A stretch of DNA of 64,000 nucleotides. Origin: Sphingomonas sp. J315. Lineage in GTDB: Bacteria; Pseudomonadota; Alphaproteobacteria; Sphingomonadales; Sphingomonadaceae. Below the pieces are notes generated by a model, which made no database searches, was not told the DNA's origin, and worked only from the letters and a program-made list of their open reading frames with translations. The stretch is taken from the NCBI RefSeq assembly GCF_024666595.1, contig NZ_CP088296.1, positions 1,860,001 to 1,924,000 on the forward strand. Direction: 5' to 3'. Positions 7,141 through 14,952 of this stretch are shown here, in pieces. The stretch's first letter is position 1; each line of letters opens with the position of its first letter. The position numbers and the translations under genes are program-made.

Positions 7141-8432
7141 GCGAGACGATCTACGCGCTGTCGAGCGGGGCATTGCCCGCCGGCATCGCGGTCATCCGAA
7201 TTTCCGGTCCTCGGGCGTTCGCCGCCGTCGCCACGCTGGTGGGCGAGTTGCCCCCGCCGCGTCGCGCATCGCTGCGGACCTTGCGGCGCGATGGCGAACC
7301 GCTCGACCGCGCGCTGGTGCTGGTCTTTCCCGGCCCCGCGACCGCGACCGGTGAGGATCTTGCCGAACTTCACCTCCACGGCGGCCGCGCGGTGGTGCGC
7401 GCGGTCGAGGCTGCGCTTGCCGCGCTTCCGGGGCTGCGCGGTGCCGAACCAGGCGAGTTTACCCGCCGCGCGCTCGCTCACGGTCGGATCGACCTGACCG
7501 AAGCCGAAGGATTGGGTGACTTGCTCGCCGCCGAGACCGAGATGCAGCGCCGCACTGCACTGCGTGCGGCAGAAGGCGGAGTGCGCGCTCAGATCGAAGG
7601 CTGGGCCACCAGCGCGCTTCGGCTCTCTGCGTTGATCGAGGCAATGCTCGATCATGGCGACGAAGAAGATGTGGCCGCGGAGGGCGATGTGCTCGACGCG
7701 GTGGCTCGCGACGCCGACCTGCTTGCGGTTGCGATCGAGGCGGCGATCGCCCAGCCGCCGGTCGAACGGGTTCGCGACGGCATCCGTATCGTGCTCGCCG
7801 GATCGCCCAATGCGGGCAAATCGACCTTGCTCAACGCTTTGGCGGGTCGCGAAGCAGCCATCGTCTCACCACTCGCGGGAACCACACGTGACCGGATCGA
7901 AGTGCCGGTGATGCGCGACGGGGTCGCGTATCTGCTCACCGATACCGCAGGTCTGAACGAAACCCCCGCGGATATGGTCGAGGAAATCGGGATCGCCCGC
8001 GCGCGGTCGGCAATCGAGACTGCGGACCTCGTGCTGTGGCTCGACGACGGACCGCCGTCAGTCGAGGTGGCGGCGGTCAACCATCTGCTGATTCGTCCCC
8101 GTATTGACGAACCCGGTCGTGGACGTCCGGTCGATGCGCGCCATAGCGTATCGGCGGCGACCGGGCAGGGCATCGAAGCCCTGTGGACCATGATTGGCGG
8201 AGTTGCCGCAACGTTGCTGCCGCCATCAGACGCCGTCGCGCTGAACGCGCGTCAGCGGGGGCTCGCGGGGCAAGCTGCCTCGGCGCTGCGTCGCGCAGCG
8301 CGGGAGCGGGACGCGCTGCTGGTGGCGGAGGAGCTTCGTACGGCGCTTCGCGCATTTCATCGCGTGACGGGTGCCGCCGATGTCGAAGCGATGCTCGACA
8401 CCTTGTTCGGGCGATTCTGCATCGGCAAGTGA
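7137..8432 (+). CDS. mnmE: tRNA modification GTPase MnmE
   Basis: MnmE works with MnmG to place the 5-carboxymethylaminomethyl group on U34 of some tRNAs. The 431-residue protein has the N-terminal folate-binding domain, the G1 loop [10 protein letters not shown] (221-230), G2 AGTTRD (247-252) and G3 DTAG (269-272). The C-terminal FCIGK carries the catalytic cysteine. The G4 motif NKxD is not visible where expected; the stretch reads LLIRPRIDE (317-325). The protein is ~20 residues shorter than E. coli MnmE. The start is GTG overlapping the preceding stop (GTGA). Confidence 0.96.
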   Translation: MSETIYALSSGALPAGIAVIRISGPRAFAAVATLVGELPPPRRASLRTLRRDGEPLDRALVLVFPGPATATGEDLAELHLHGGRAVVRAVEAALAALPGLRGAEPGEFTRRALAHGRIDLTEAEGLGDLLAAETEMQRRTALRAAEGGVRAQIEGWATSALRLSALIEAMLDHGDEEDVAAEGDVLDAVARDADLLAVAIEAAIAQPPVERVRDGIRIVLAGSPNAGKSTLLNALAGREAAIVSPLAGTTRDRIEVPVMRDGVAYLLTDTAGLNETPADMVEEIGIARARSAIETADLVLWLDDGPPSVEVAAVNHLLIRPRIDEPGRGRPVDARHSVSAATGQGIEALWTMIGGVAATLLPPSDAVALNARQRGLAGQAASALRRAARERDALLVAEELRTALRAFHRVTGAADVEAMLDTLFGRFCIGK

Positions 8433-8433
8433 G

Positions 8434-8449
8434 TGTTCCACGTGGAACG
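8434..8449. promoter_or_regulatory. parS: parS site 1 (variant, palindromic core)
   Basis: TGTTCCACGTGGAACG lies immediately after the mnmE stop and before mnmG. Its inner 14 bases GTTCCACGTGGAAC are a perfect palindrome. They match the alphaproteobacterial parS family with C/G at the tolerated inner position. Confidence 0.85.
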
Positions 8450-8487
8450 TTTTTGACGTGATCCCCGCACATCGCTATGCGGCACCC

Positions 8488-10323
8488 ATGCACACATATG
8501 ACGTGATCGTGATCGGCGGCGGCCATGCCGGTACCGAAGCGGCAGCTGCGGCTGCGCGCTGCGGTGCACGGACAGCGCTTGTTACCTTCGATCCCGCGAT
8601 GATCGGCGCAATGTCGTGCAACCCGGCGATCGGTGGTCTGGGTAAGGGCCATCTCGTCCGTGAAGTCGACGCGCTCGACGGCCTGATCGCCCGCGCCGCC
8701 GATGCCGCCGCAATCCATTATCGCCTGCTGAACCGCTCCAAGGGCCCAGCGGTGCAGGGCCCCCGCGTCCAAGCCGACCGCATACGCTATTCCGCCGCGA
8801 TCCAGACGATGCTCGCCGCCCAGCAGGGACTGGGGATCGTCGCGGGAGAAGCGGTCGCGCTGCTCCTTGAAGGCGGACGCATCGCCGGTATCCGCCTTGC
8901 AGATGACACCAAGCTGCACGCCCACGCCGTCATCCTCGCCAGCGGCACCTTCCTGGGTGGCCGCATCTTCCGCGGGGAGGAGCGTGAGACGGGTGGCAGG
9001 GTAGGGGAGCGCGCTGCGACCGCACTCGGTATCCAGCTGCGCGACTGCGGCCTGCCGATCACCCGACTCAAAACCGGCACGCCGCCTCGGCTCGACGGCC
9101 GCACGATCGACTGGGCGGCGCTCGAGGAACAGCCGAGCGACGCCGACGACTGGCGCATGTCGCCGATGACGCGCGGACCGCGTCTGCCCCAACTTGCCTG
9201 CGCAATCACCCGTACCACGCTCGAGACGCATGCGATCATTCGTACTGGATTAGATCGTTCACCCCTGTTCAGCGGGGCGATCGAGGCCGGGGGTCCGCGT
9301 TATTGCCCATCGATCGAGGACAAGATCTTTCGCTTCGGCGACCGCGACGGGCATCAGGTCTTCCTGGAACCCGAAGGGCTCGCGACCCACCTCGTCTATC
9401 CCAACGGCCTGTCGACCTCGCTGCCGACCGACATTCAGGCGGCGATGATCGCGTCGATGCGGGGGCTTGAACACGCGCGCATCGTTACCCCGGGCTATGC
9501 CGTTGAGTATGACCATGTCGACCCCCGCTCGCTGACGCACCAACTGGAGTGCCGGGATCTTCCTGGCCTGTACTGCGCCGGGCAGATCAACGGCACGACC
9601 GGCTATGAGGAAGCCGCCGCGCAGGGTCTGGTAGCGGGCATTAACGCCGCCGCTGCGGCTCTCGGTCGCGCGCCCACGCTGTTCCCGCGTCAGATCAGCT
9701 ATATCGGGGTAATGATCGACGATCTCACGCTTCAGGGCGTGACCGAGCCCTACCGCATGCTGACCGCGCGTGCCGAACATCGGCTGTACTTGCGCGCCGA
9801 CAACGCCCAGACCCGCCTCGCCGCATTGGGTGACGCAGCCGGCTGTCTTGGCCCGGAGCGTCAGGCATTCATCAGCGCCCGCGCCGCCGCCCGGCAAGCG
9901 CTCGACCAGCGCTTCTCGCACAGCATCACCGCCCATGCGATGGGGCAGGCGGGGTCGCTTGTTGCGCAGGACGGCGCGCGGCGCACCGCGTTCGAATGGC
10001 TGCGCTTTCCCGCAGTGACGCTCGACCATCTCGGCATCGACACCGCAGACAGTGACCCGGCGGTCCTCGGCGAACTGATCGAGGACGCCCGCTACGCCCC
10101 CTATCTCGAACGCCAGGCGGCGGAGGCTGCGGCCATGATCCGTGCAGATGGCACCCGCATTCCCGATTCGCTCGACTATTGCGCTGTCCCCGGCCTCTCC
10201 AACGAGATGGTCGAACGACTCGGAGCGGCGCGCCCGGCGACGCTGGGCGACGCAGCGCGCGTGCGTGGCATCACCCCCGCCGCGTTGACCGCAATCCTGC
10301 TCCATGTGAAGCGGGCTGCATGA
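8488..10323 (+). CDS. mnmG: tRNA uridine-5-carboxymethylaminomethyl modification enzyme MnmG
   Basis: This 611-residue FAD enzyme is the MnmE partner. The dinucleotide fold [13 protein letters not shown] is at residues 7-19. The family blocks [53 protein letters not shown] (here [13 protein letters not shown]) and [17 protein letters not shown] are all present. The C-terminal helical MnmE-binding region ends [16 protein letters not shown] choose ATG at 8488 because the protein begins there with the Rossmann strand; the open frame extends further upstream across parS 1. The stop overlaps rsmG (ATGA). Confidence 0.97.
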   Translation: MHTYDVIVIGGGHAGTEAAAAAARCGARTALVTFDPAMIGAMSCNPAIGGLGKGHLVREVDALDGLIARAADAAAIHYRLLNRSKGPAVQGPRVQADRIRYSAAIQTMLAAQQGLGIVAGEAVALLLEGGRIAGIRLADDTKLHAHAVILASGTFLGGRIFRGEERETGGRVGERAATALGIQLRDCGLPITRLKTGTPPRLDGRTIDWAALEEQPSDADDWRMSPMTRGPRLPQLACAITRTTLETHAIIRTGLDRSPLFSGAIEAGGPRYCPSIEDKIFRFGDRDGHQVFLEPEGLATHLVYPNGLSTSLPTDIQAAMIASMRGLEHARIVTPGYAVEYDHVDPRSLTHQLECRDLPGLYCAGQINGTTGYEEAAAQGLVAGINAAAAALGRAPTLFPRQISYIGVMIDDLTLQGVTEPYRMLTARAEHRLYLRADNAQTRLAALGDAAGCLGPERQAFISARAAARQALDQRFSHSITAHAMGQAGSLVAQDGARRTAFEWLRFPAVTLDHLGIDTADSDPAVLGELIEDARYAPYLERQAAEAAAMIRADGTRIPDSLDYCAVPGLSNEMVERLGAARPATLGDAARVRGITPAALTAILLHVKRAA

Positions 10324-10928
10324 CCGAAGACGAAGCCCGCCGCTGGATCAGCGCACGCCATGATGTTTCACGTGAAACACGGCTCGCGCAATTTGTGCAT
10401 CTGTTGCGCGATGAGGCGACGCGACAGAATCTCGTGTCACCCTCCACGCTCGATGCGATCTGGGCGCGGCATATCGTCGATTCGGCGCAGCTGCTCAAGC
10501 ATGGCGATGCCGGCGGGCTCTGGCTCGATATCGGCAGCGGCGCCGGCCTGCCCGGTATCGTCCTCGCGATCCTCCGCGATGGCCCGGTCGAATTGGTCGA
10601 ACCCCGCAAGCTGCGCACTGCGTTTCTTCAGCATTGCGCGGATACCCTTGGCCTGACCAATGTCACGATCCACACGGCAAAGGTCGAGCGGACCAAGGGG
10701 CGCGCGGCGGTGGTAACGGCACGCGCGGTCGGCACTCTCGACACCGTCTTCCGCATTGCCCGGCATCGCACCGACAGATCCACAATCTGGGTGCTCCCAA
10801 AGGGGAGAAATGCACAATCGGAGGTGGAAGATGCCAAGCTATGGTGGCAAGGTTCGTTCCACGTGGAACCGAGCGTGACCGCACCGGACTCGCTCATCGT
10901 TGTCGCCAAAGAGGTACGCCCCAGATGA
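10320..10928 (+). CDS. rsmG: 16S rRNA (guanine-N7) methyltransferase RsmG
   Basis: RsmG methylates G527 of 16S rRNA using S-adenosylmethionine. The 202-residue protein shows the SAM motif [13 protein letters not shown] (68-80), the preceding [13 protein letters not shown] and the family's [11 protein letters not shown]. It overlaps mnmG upstream (ATGA) and parA downstream (ATGA). Two parS palindromes are written into its reading frame: one encodes DVSRET near residues 15-20, the other encodes FHVE near the C-terminus. Codon choice there is therefore constrained by ParB binding as well as protein sequence. Confidence 0.95.
   Translation: MTEDEARRWISARHDVSRETRLAQFVHLLRDEATRQNLVSPSTLDAIWARHIVDSAQLLKHGDAGGLWLDIGSGAGLPGIVLAILRDGPVELVEPRKLRTAFLQHCADTLGLTNVTIHTAKVERTKGRAAVVTARAVGTLDTVFRIARHRTDRSTIWVLPKGRNAQSEVEDAKLWWQGSFHVEPSVTAPDSLIVVAKEVRPR
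10364..10379. promoter_or_regulatory. parS: parS site 2 (perfect 16-bp consensus)
   Basis: TGTTTCACGTGAAACA is the exact universal parS palindrome. It lies inside the 5' end of rsmG, 45 bases after its start codon, 1.3 kb before parB. Confidence 0.97.
10856..10869. promoter_or_regulatory. parS: parS site 3 (variant, inside 3' end of rsmG)
   Basis: GTTCCACGTGGAAC is a perfect 14-bp palindrome identical in its core to site 1. It lies 56 bases before the parA start codon, so bound ParB could also affect parAB expression. Confidence 0.85.
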
Positions 10929-11704
10929 TCTGCATCGCCATCGCGAATCAGAAGGGTGGGGTGGGCAAGACCACGACTGCGATCAATGTCGGCACGGCGC
11001 TCGCCGCGACCGGCCAGCGGGTGTTATTGCTTGACCTCGATCCTCAGGGAAATTGCTCGACCGGCCTCGGAATCGGCCGCGCGGATCGCGAGCGCTCGAC
11101 CTATGACCTGCTGATCGGTGAGACCAATCTGGAGGATGTGGTCGTCCCCACCCGTGTACCCGGCCTGGATATCGTCCCCGCGACGGTCGACCTGTCGGGC
11201 GCAGAGATCGAGCTGATCGAGTTCGAGGCACGCACCCACCGCCTCGCCACAGCGATCGAGCGCAGCGCCAAGCGCTGGGACGTGGTGCTGATGGACTGCC
11301 CGCCCTCGCTCGGCCTGCTCACGATCAACGCGATGGTCGCGTCGGACGCGCTGCTCGTTCCGCTGCAGTGCGAGTTTTTCGCGCTGGAAGGGCTCAGTCA
11401 GCTGCTCAACACGGTCGAGCGAATCCGCGGCCGCTTCAACCCGGGCCTGTCGATCCTCGGTGTCGTCCTGACCATGTATGACCGCCGCAATCGCCTGACC
11501 GATCAGGTCGCCGATGACGTCCGCGCCGTGCTGGGCAAGGTGGTGTTCGACACGGTGATCCCACGCAACGTCCGCCTGTCCGAAGCCCCGAGCCACGGGC
11601 TGCCGGCGCTGATCTATGATTATCGCTGCGCCGGATCCGAAGCCTATATCGCCCTTGCGCGCGAAGTGATCGATCGCCTGCCCAAGCTGAAGAAGGCCGC
11701 ATGA
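10925..11704 (+). CDS. parA: Chromosome partitioning ATPase ParA
   Basis: This 259-residue ATPase of the Soj/ParA type forms the DNA-bound gradient that moves ParB-parS complexes. The deviant Walker A box KGGVGKTTTA begins at residue 10. DLDPQGNCSTGLG and VLMDCPPSLGLLT supply the A' and B motifs. It has no N-terminal DNA-binding extension, as expected for chromosomal ParA. The ATG overlaps the rsmG stop and the parA stop overlaps the parB start, so rsmG-parA-parB form one translationally coupled unit. Confidence 0.97.
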   Translation: MICIAIANQKGGVGKTTTAINVGTALAATGQRVLLLDLDPQGNCSTGLGIGRADRERSTYDLLIGETNLEDVVVPTRVPGLDIVPATVDLSGAEIELIEFEARTHRLATAIERSAKRWDVVLMDCPPSLGLLTINAMVASDALLVPLQCEFFALEGLSQLLNTVERIRGRFNPGLSILGVVLTMYDRRNRLTDQVADDVRAVLGKVVFDTVIPRNVRLSEAPSHGLPALIYDYRCAGSEAYIALAREVIDRLPKLKKAA

Positions 11705-12624
11705 CCGAAGAGACCCCGACTCCCGCTGCCGCGCCACTCAGCACGCGCAAGGCGCGACCCGGCCTCGGCCGCGGCCTCAGCGCGCTGCTGGGCGATGCCG
11801 AGCGCGAAGAGCCCGTCCGCCCCGGTACCGAACCATCGATGGGGGTGCGGATGCTGCCGGTCAGCTCGCTTGCCCCGCACCCGGAGCAGCCGCGCCGCCA
11901 TTTCGACGAGGATGCGCTGGAAGAGCTCGCCAAGTCGATCGCGATGCGCGGGCTGATTCAGCCGATCGTCGTGCGCCCGCACGGCAAGGATTATCAGATC
12001 GTCGCCGGTGAGCGCCGCTGGCGCGCCGCCCAGCGCGCGCGGCTGCATGAAGTGCCGGTCATCGTCCGCGACCTCGACGAGGCGCAGACGATCGAAATCG
12101 CGATCGTCGAGAATATCCAGCGCGAGGATTTGAACGCGATCGAGGAGGCTGAGGCCTATTCGAAGCTGATCAACGATTTCGGCCATAGCCAGGAGGCGCT
12201 GGCGCGGATCGTCCACAAGTCGCGCAGCCATATCGCCAACCTGATCCGCCTGCTCGACCTGCCGCAAAGCGTGCGCCAGCGCGTGGTCGAGGGCGGGCTG
12301 ACGATGGGCCACGCTCGCGCGCTGATCGGCGCGCCCGACCCGGAGAAGCTCGCCAAGATCGTCGTCGAACGCGACCTCTCCGTCCGCGAAACCGAAAAGC
12401 TCGCCCGCGACGCCAAGCCGCGCGCGGCGGGGAAGGGCGGCGGCGACAAAGCGGGCGGCGGCAGCAACGCCGACATCGCCGCGCTGGAGCGCCAGCTGGG
12501 CGACGTGCTCGGCCTCAACGTCAAGATCAGCTTTGGTGAAAAGGGCGGGGCGCTGACGCTCGCCTACTCGACGCTGGATCAGCTCGACATGATCTGCCAG
12601 CGTCTGACGGGCGAAAAAATCTAG
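11701..12624 (+). CDS. parB: Chromosome partitioning protein ParB (CTPase)
   Basis: This 307-residue ParB clamps on parS and spreads with CTP. The N-terminus has the ParA-stimulating stretch LGRGLSALL (22-30). The CTP-binding arginine patch GERRWRA is at 103-109 and ENIQREDLN at 137-145. A helix-turn-helix (about 162-185, HSQEALARIVHKSRSHIANLIRLL) reads parS. A low-complexity GKGGGDKAGGGSN linker leads to the C-terminal dimerisation domain. All parts expected of chromosomal ParB are present. A GC-rich hairpin repeat follows 34 bases after the stop and may end the transcript. Confidence 0.97.
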   Translation: MTEETPTPAAAPLSTRKARPGLGRGLSALLGDAEREEPVRPGTEPSMGVRMLPVSSLAPHPEQPRRHFDEDALEELAKSIAMRGLIQPIVVRPHGKDYQIVAGERRWRAAQRARLHEVPVIVRDLDEAQTIEIAIVENIQREDLNAIEEAEAYSKLINDFGHSQEALARIVHKSRSHIANLIRLLDLPQSVRQRVVEGGLTMGHARALIGAPDPEKLAKIVVERDLSVRETEKLARDAKPRAAGKGGGDKAGGGSNADIAALERQLGDVLGLNVKISFGEKGGALTLAYSTLDQLDMICQRLTGEKI

Positions 12625-12657
12625 TTAAAACAAGAATCTAATGACGATCTTCTTAAG

Positions 12658-12679
12658 CCCCTCCCGCTTGCGGGAGGGG
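12658..12679. repeat. GC-rich palindromic repeat (third copy of the ori-proximal element)
   Basis: The 22-bp palindrome with core CTCCCGCTTGCGGGAG and the GGGGAGGG tail matches the two copies at 1162-1257. It lies just after parB and may act as its 3' hairpin. Confidence 0.85.
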
Positions 12680-12721
12680 TTGGGGAGGGTCTTCTTCTTT
12701 CTCATTCTTCTTCAAAAACTC

Positions 12722-12846
12722 CTCCCCCGGAGGGGGGGGGACCGCCGAAGGCGGTGGAGGGGTAGCTCTCCGCTGGGCGATGTCCCTCGACGAAACTACC
12801 CCTCCGTCATCGCTACGCGATGCCACCTCCCCCCCCCCCGGGGAGG
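12722..12846. repeat. Imperfect long inverted repeat with C9-C11/G9 tracts
   Basis: CTCCCCCGGAGGGGGGGGG...GGAGGGGTAG on the left pairs with CTACCCCTCC...CCACCTCCCCC on the right, around a ~25-base centre. It is a second, different family of palindromic repeat in the same gap. The long G and C tracts make exact length uncertain in this assembly. Confidence 0.7.
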
Positions 12847-12869
12847 ACTGGTGGAACCTTGCCCCCCTC

Positions 12870-12975
12870 GTCACCCCGGCCCTGTGCCGGGGTCCACCGG
12901 GCGGCAAGCGCGGAGCTTGAACTTCAAGCCGCCGGACGTGAGGATGAGTGGACCCCGGAACAAGTCCGGGGTGAC
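12870..12975. repeat. BIME-like inverted repeat (GTCACCCCGG ... CCGGGGTGAC)
   Basis: GTCACCCCGGCCCTGTGCCGG at the left pairs with CCGGAACAAGTCCGGGGTGAC at the right; each end is also a small hairpin of its own. This end sequence is a familiar dispersed palindrome of sphingomonad genomes. About 50 unique bases separate the two ends. Confidence 0.8.
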
Positions 12976-13027
12976 GAACAGATAGAGTCGACTTGTCGCC
13001 TGCGGAATCCGCCGCCAGATAGTCAGC

Positions 13028-13417
13028 GTGGAAATAGAAGGCCTTACTCCGGCAGCCCTGCGGGCTCTACCGAGCGATGAGCTCAATGCACTGCTCGCAT
13101 TCGGGCGACCCATCACGTTCCGCATCGGATCGGCAACCGTGCTTGCCGAGTTCAACAAGGATGATGATTGCCTCACCGTCAATCTCGCGCACATCGACGG
13201 TGGCGGGGAGGGCGTGCTTGTATCGCTATGGAAGCTCGTCACTGCGTTCGCGAAGGACCGCGGCTATCATTGCGTCTTGTGGAACGTCCACGCACTCACC
13301 TGTGACAACCCGAACCCACGCCTCCAGAAGTTCTTGTGTGAACGCGGGTTTGTGGAAACGCACAGCGAACGCCACGGTCGGGTCTTGAGTCGTCTTGAGC
13401 CGATTCAATATCCCTAA
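13028..13417 (+). CDS. Unknown protein, possibly GNAT-like
   Basis: I do not recognise this 129-residue protein with certainty. It starts at GTG (VEIEGLTPAALRALPSDELNALLAFG) and ends with NPRLQKFLCERGFVETHSERHGRVLSRLEP. The NPRLQKFLCERGFVE stretch resembles the last helix and strand of GNAT acetyltransferases, but no acetyl-CoA P-loop (R/Q-x-x-G-x-G/A) is visible. Its base composition is visibly less GC-rich than the neighbours, and it sits directly behind three palindromic repeats. This is compatible with an acquired cassette. It converges on holA with a 12-base gap. Confidence 0.55.
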   Translation: MEIEGLTPAALRALPSDELNALLAFGRPITFRIGSATVLAEFNKDDDCLTVNLAHIDGGGEGVLVSLWKLVTAFAKDRGYHCVLWNVHALTCDNPNPRLQKFLCERGFVETHSERHGRVLSRLEPIQYP

Positions 13418-13429
13418 ACTGGCCGCCAC

Positions 13430-14449
13430 TCACCCCCGCGCCGCCCCCCGCGCCAGCACCGCCAACTCATGATCCGCCAGCACCTGCCCTGCATTCCCCC
13501 CGCCGCGCGTCATCGCGCGTTCCGCTTCGCGCGCACGTTCCACGGCGCGCGCCAGCATCGGGCTGTTCCACCGTTGCAGTGCGCGGATCGTCGCGGCTTC
13601 TTCCTTGAAGAAGACGCGGTGCTTCTTGACGACCTCGGCGGGGCTCAGCCCATGATCGATATCGGCGCGCATCTCGGCCAGCGCCATCAGGCGGCGGACC
13701 AGCCCGCGCAGCAGCGGAATCGTCGAAACCCCCGCCGCGTCCAGCCGCGCCAGCTCGACGCCGATCTCGGCCGGGCGACCGCCCACAACCGCCTCGATCG
13801 CGCCGGACATCTCGGCCTCACCCAGATCGGCGCCAATCGCGTCGAGCGCCTCGATCCCCGCCTCACGCGGCCGATCGGGCGCGGCGTCGAGGAACAGCGA
13901 CAATTTCTCGATCTCGCGCGCCAGCACCGCGCGATCGCCCCCTGACATGGCCGCCAGCCGATCAGCCGCCCCGCCCACCAGCCGCAAGCCATGTTCGCGC
14001 GCGATTCCGGTCGCCAGCTGCCCGGCGGTGCGCGCATCGGGGACATAGCAGGCATGGACCATCACATTGGGCGCGGCGAGCGCAAGCTTGAGCAGTCGTC
14101 CGGTGCCTTTCAGCCCGCCGCCGACCGCGACTACGGGATTCCCGGCCGTCTCCGCCTCGATCAGCATCCGCACCGCATCGGTGCCGCCATCGTCGATCCC
14201 GGAAACCCGAATGTAGCGCGCCCCACCGAACAGCGACAGCGACGCTGCCTCGCCGGCAAGCAGCCCGGCATCGTCCTTCAGCGCATTGCCCTCGATATCG
14301 ATACGCTCGGCATCGGGACCCATCGCCCGACCCAGCCGCGCGGCGAGGTCGTTGGCCCCCGCCTCATCGGGGCCGTAGAGCAGGAACAGGCGAATATCGG
14401 GGCCCGGCTTGTCCAGCCGCGCCCGAATCTGCGCCTCGCTCGCCTTCAC
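13430..14449 (-). CDS. holA: DNA polymerase III delta subunit
   Basis: HolA opens the sliding clamp within the clamp-loader complex. The 339-residue protein has the N-terminal segment IRLFLLYGPDEAGANDLAARL (degenerate AAA+ fold without a usable Walker A). It also has SLSLFGGARYIRVSGID, the family's beta-clamp-contacting region, and a helical C-terminal domain. Length is normal. It follows lptE with a 4-base overlap (ATGA, 14446-14449), a pairing conserved in many Proteobacteria along with leuS just upstream in the transcript. Confidence 0.93.
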   Translation of the reverse strand: MKASEAQIRARLDKPGPDIRLFLLYGPDEAGANDLAARLGRAMGPDAERIDIEGNALKDDAGLLAGEAASLSLFGGARYIRVSGIDDGGTDAVRMLIEAETAGNPVVAVGGGLKGTGRLLKLALAAPNVMVHACYVPDARTAGQLATGIAREHGLRLVGGAADRLAAMSGGDRAVLAREIEKLSLFLDAAPDRPREAGIEALDAIGADLGEAEMSGAIEAVVGGRPAEIGVELARLDAAGVSTIPLLRGLVRRLMALAEMRADIDHGLSPAEVVKKHRVFFKEEAATIRALQRWNSPMLARAVERAREAERAMTRGGGNAGQVLADHELAVLARGAARG

Positions 14450-14952
14450 TTGGGGCTAGAGCTGCGCGCGTACCGGGCCAACCGCGCGACGATCTGGTCC
14501 GCGACGATGCCCGACAGCCGCTCCAGCGCGCTCCGCTCCGCCGCGATGGTGGCATATTCCGATCCCGCGACGTCGATGCCCGCATCCGACTCGGCGGTCG
14601 CATCGAGCACCGTCTGTCCGGTCGTCAGGTCGATCAGCTGATAGCGCGCGCGCAGCGTCCGCCGCTCGCGCGTCACCACGTCATCGCTGCGCACGCCCAG
14701 ACCCTCGATCCGGTCGTCCAGCTTGATCTCCAGCCGATAGGCCGGGGTGCCGCTGCGCGTCGCCTCGATCCGGTCGCGCACCGCATTGGAGACCAGCCAG
14801 CCGGCCTCGCCCTGAATTGGCGCAACCTCGACCCCCGACAGCATCGTCTGCACCGGGCCACCCACGCCGCCGCCGTAGAGCGGTCGCAGCCCGCAGCCCG
14901 ACAGGGTCATGCCCGCAACGGCGAGCGCGAGGAGAAGGGCAGGGCGCGTCAT
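14446..14952 (-). CDS. lptE: LPS-assembly lipoprotein LptE
   Basis: LptE plugs the LptD barrel that inserts lipopolysaccharide in the outer membrane. This 168-residue protein has a lipoprotein signal with the lipobox LSGC (Cys20), followed by GLRPLYGGG, the typical start of the mature protein. The rest alternates strands and ends SGIVADQIVARLARYA. The start overlaps the leuS stop (ATGA at 14949-14952) and the stop overlaps holA. The order leuS-lptE-holA is a well-known conserved unit. Confidence 0.93.
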   Translation of the reverse strand: MTRPALLLALAVAGMTLSGCGLRPLYGGGVGGPVQTMLSGVEVAPIQGEAGWLVSNAVRDRIEATRSGTPAYRLEIKLDDRIEGLGVRSDDVVTRERRTLRARYQLIDLTTGQTVLDATAESDAGIDVAGSEYATIAAERSALERLSGIVADQIVARLARYARSSSPK

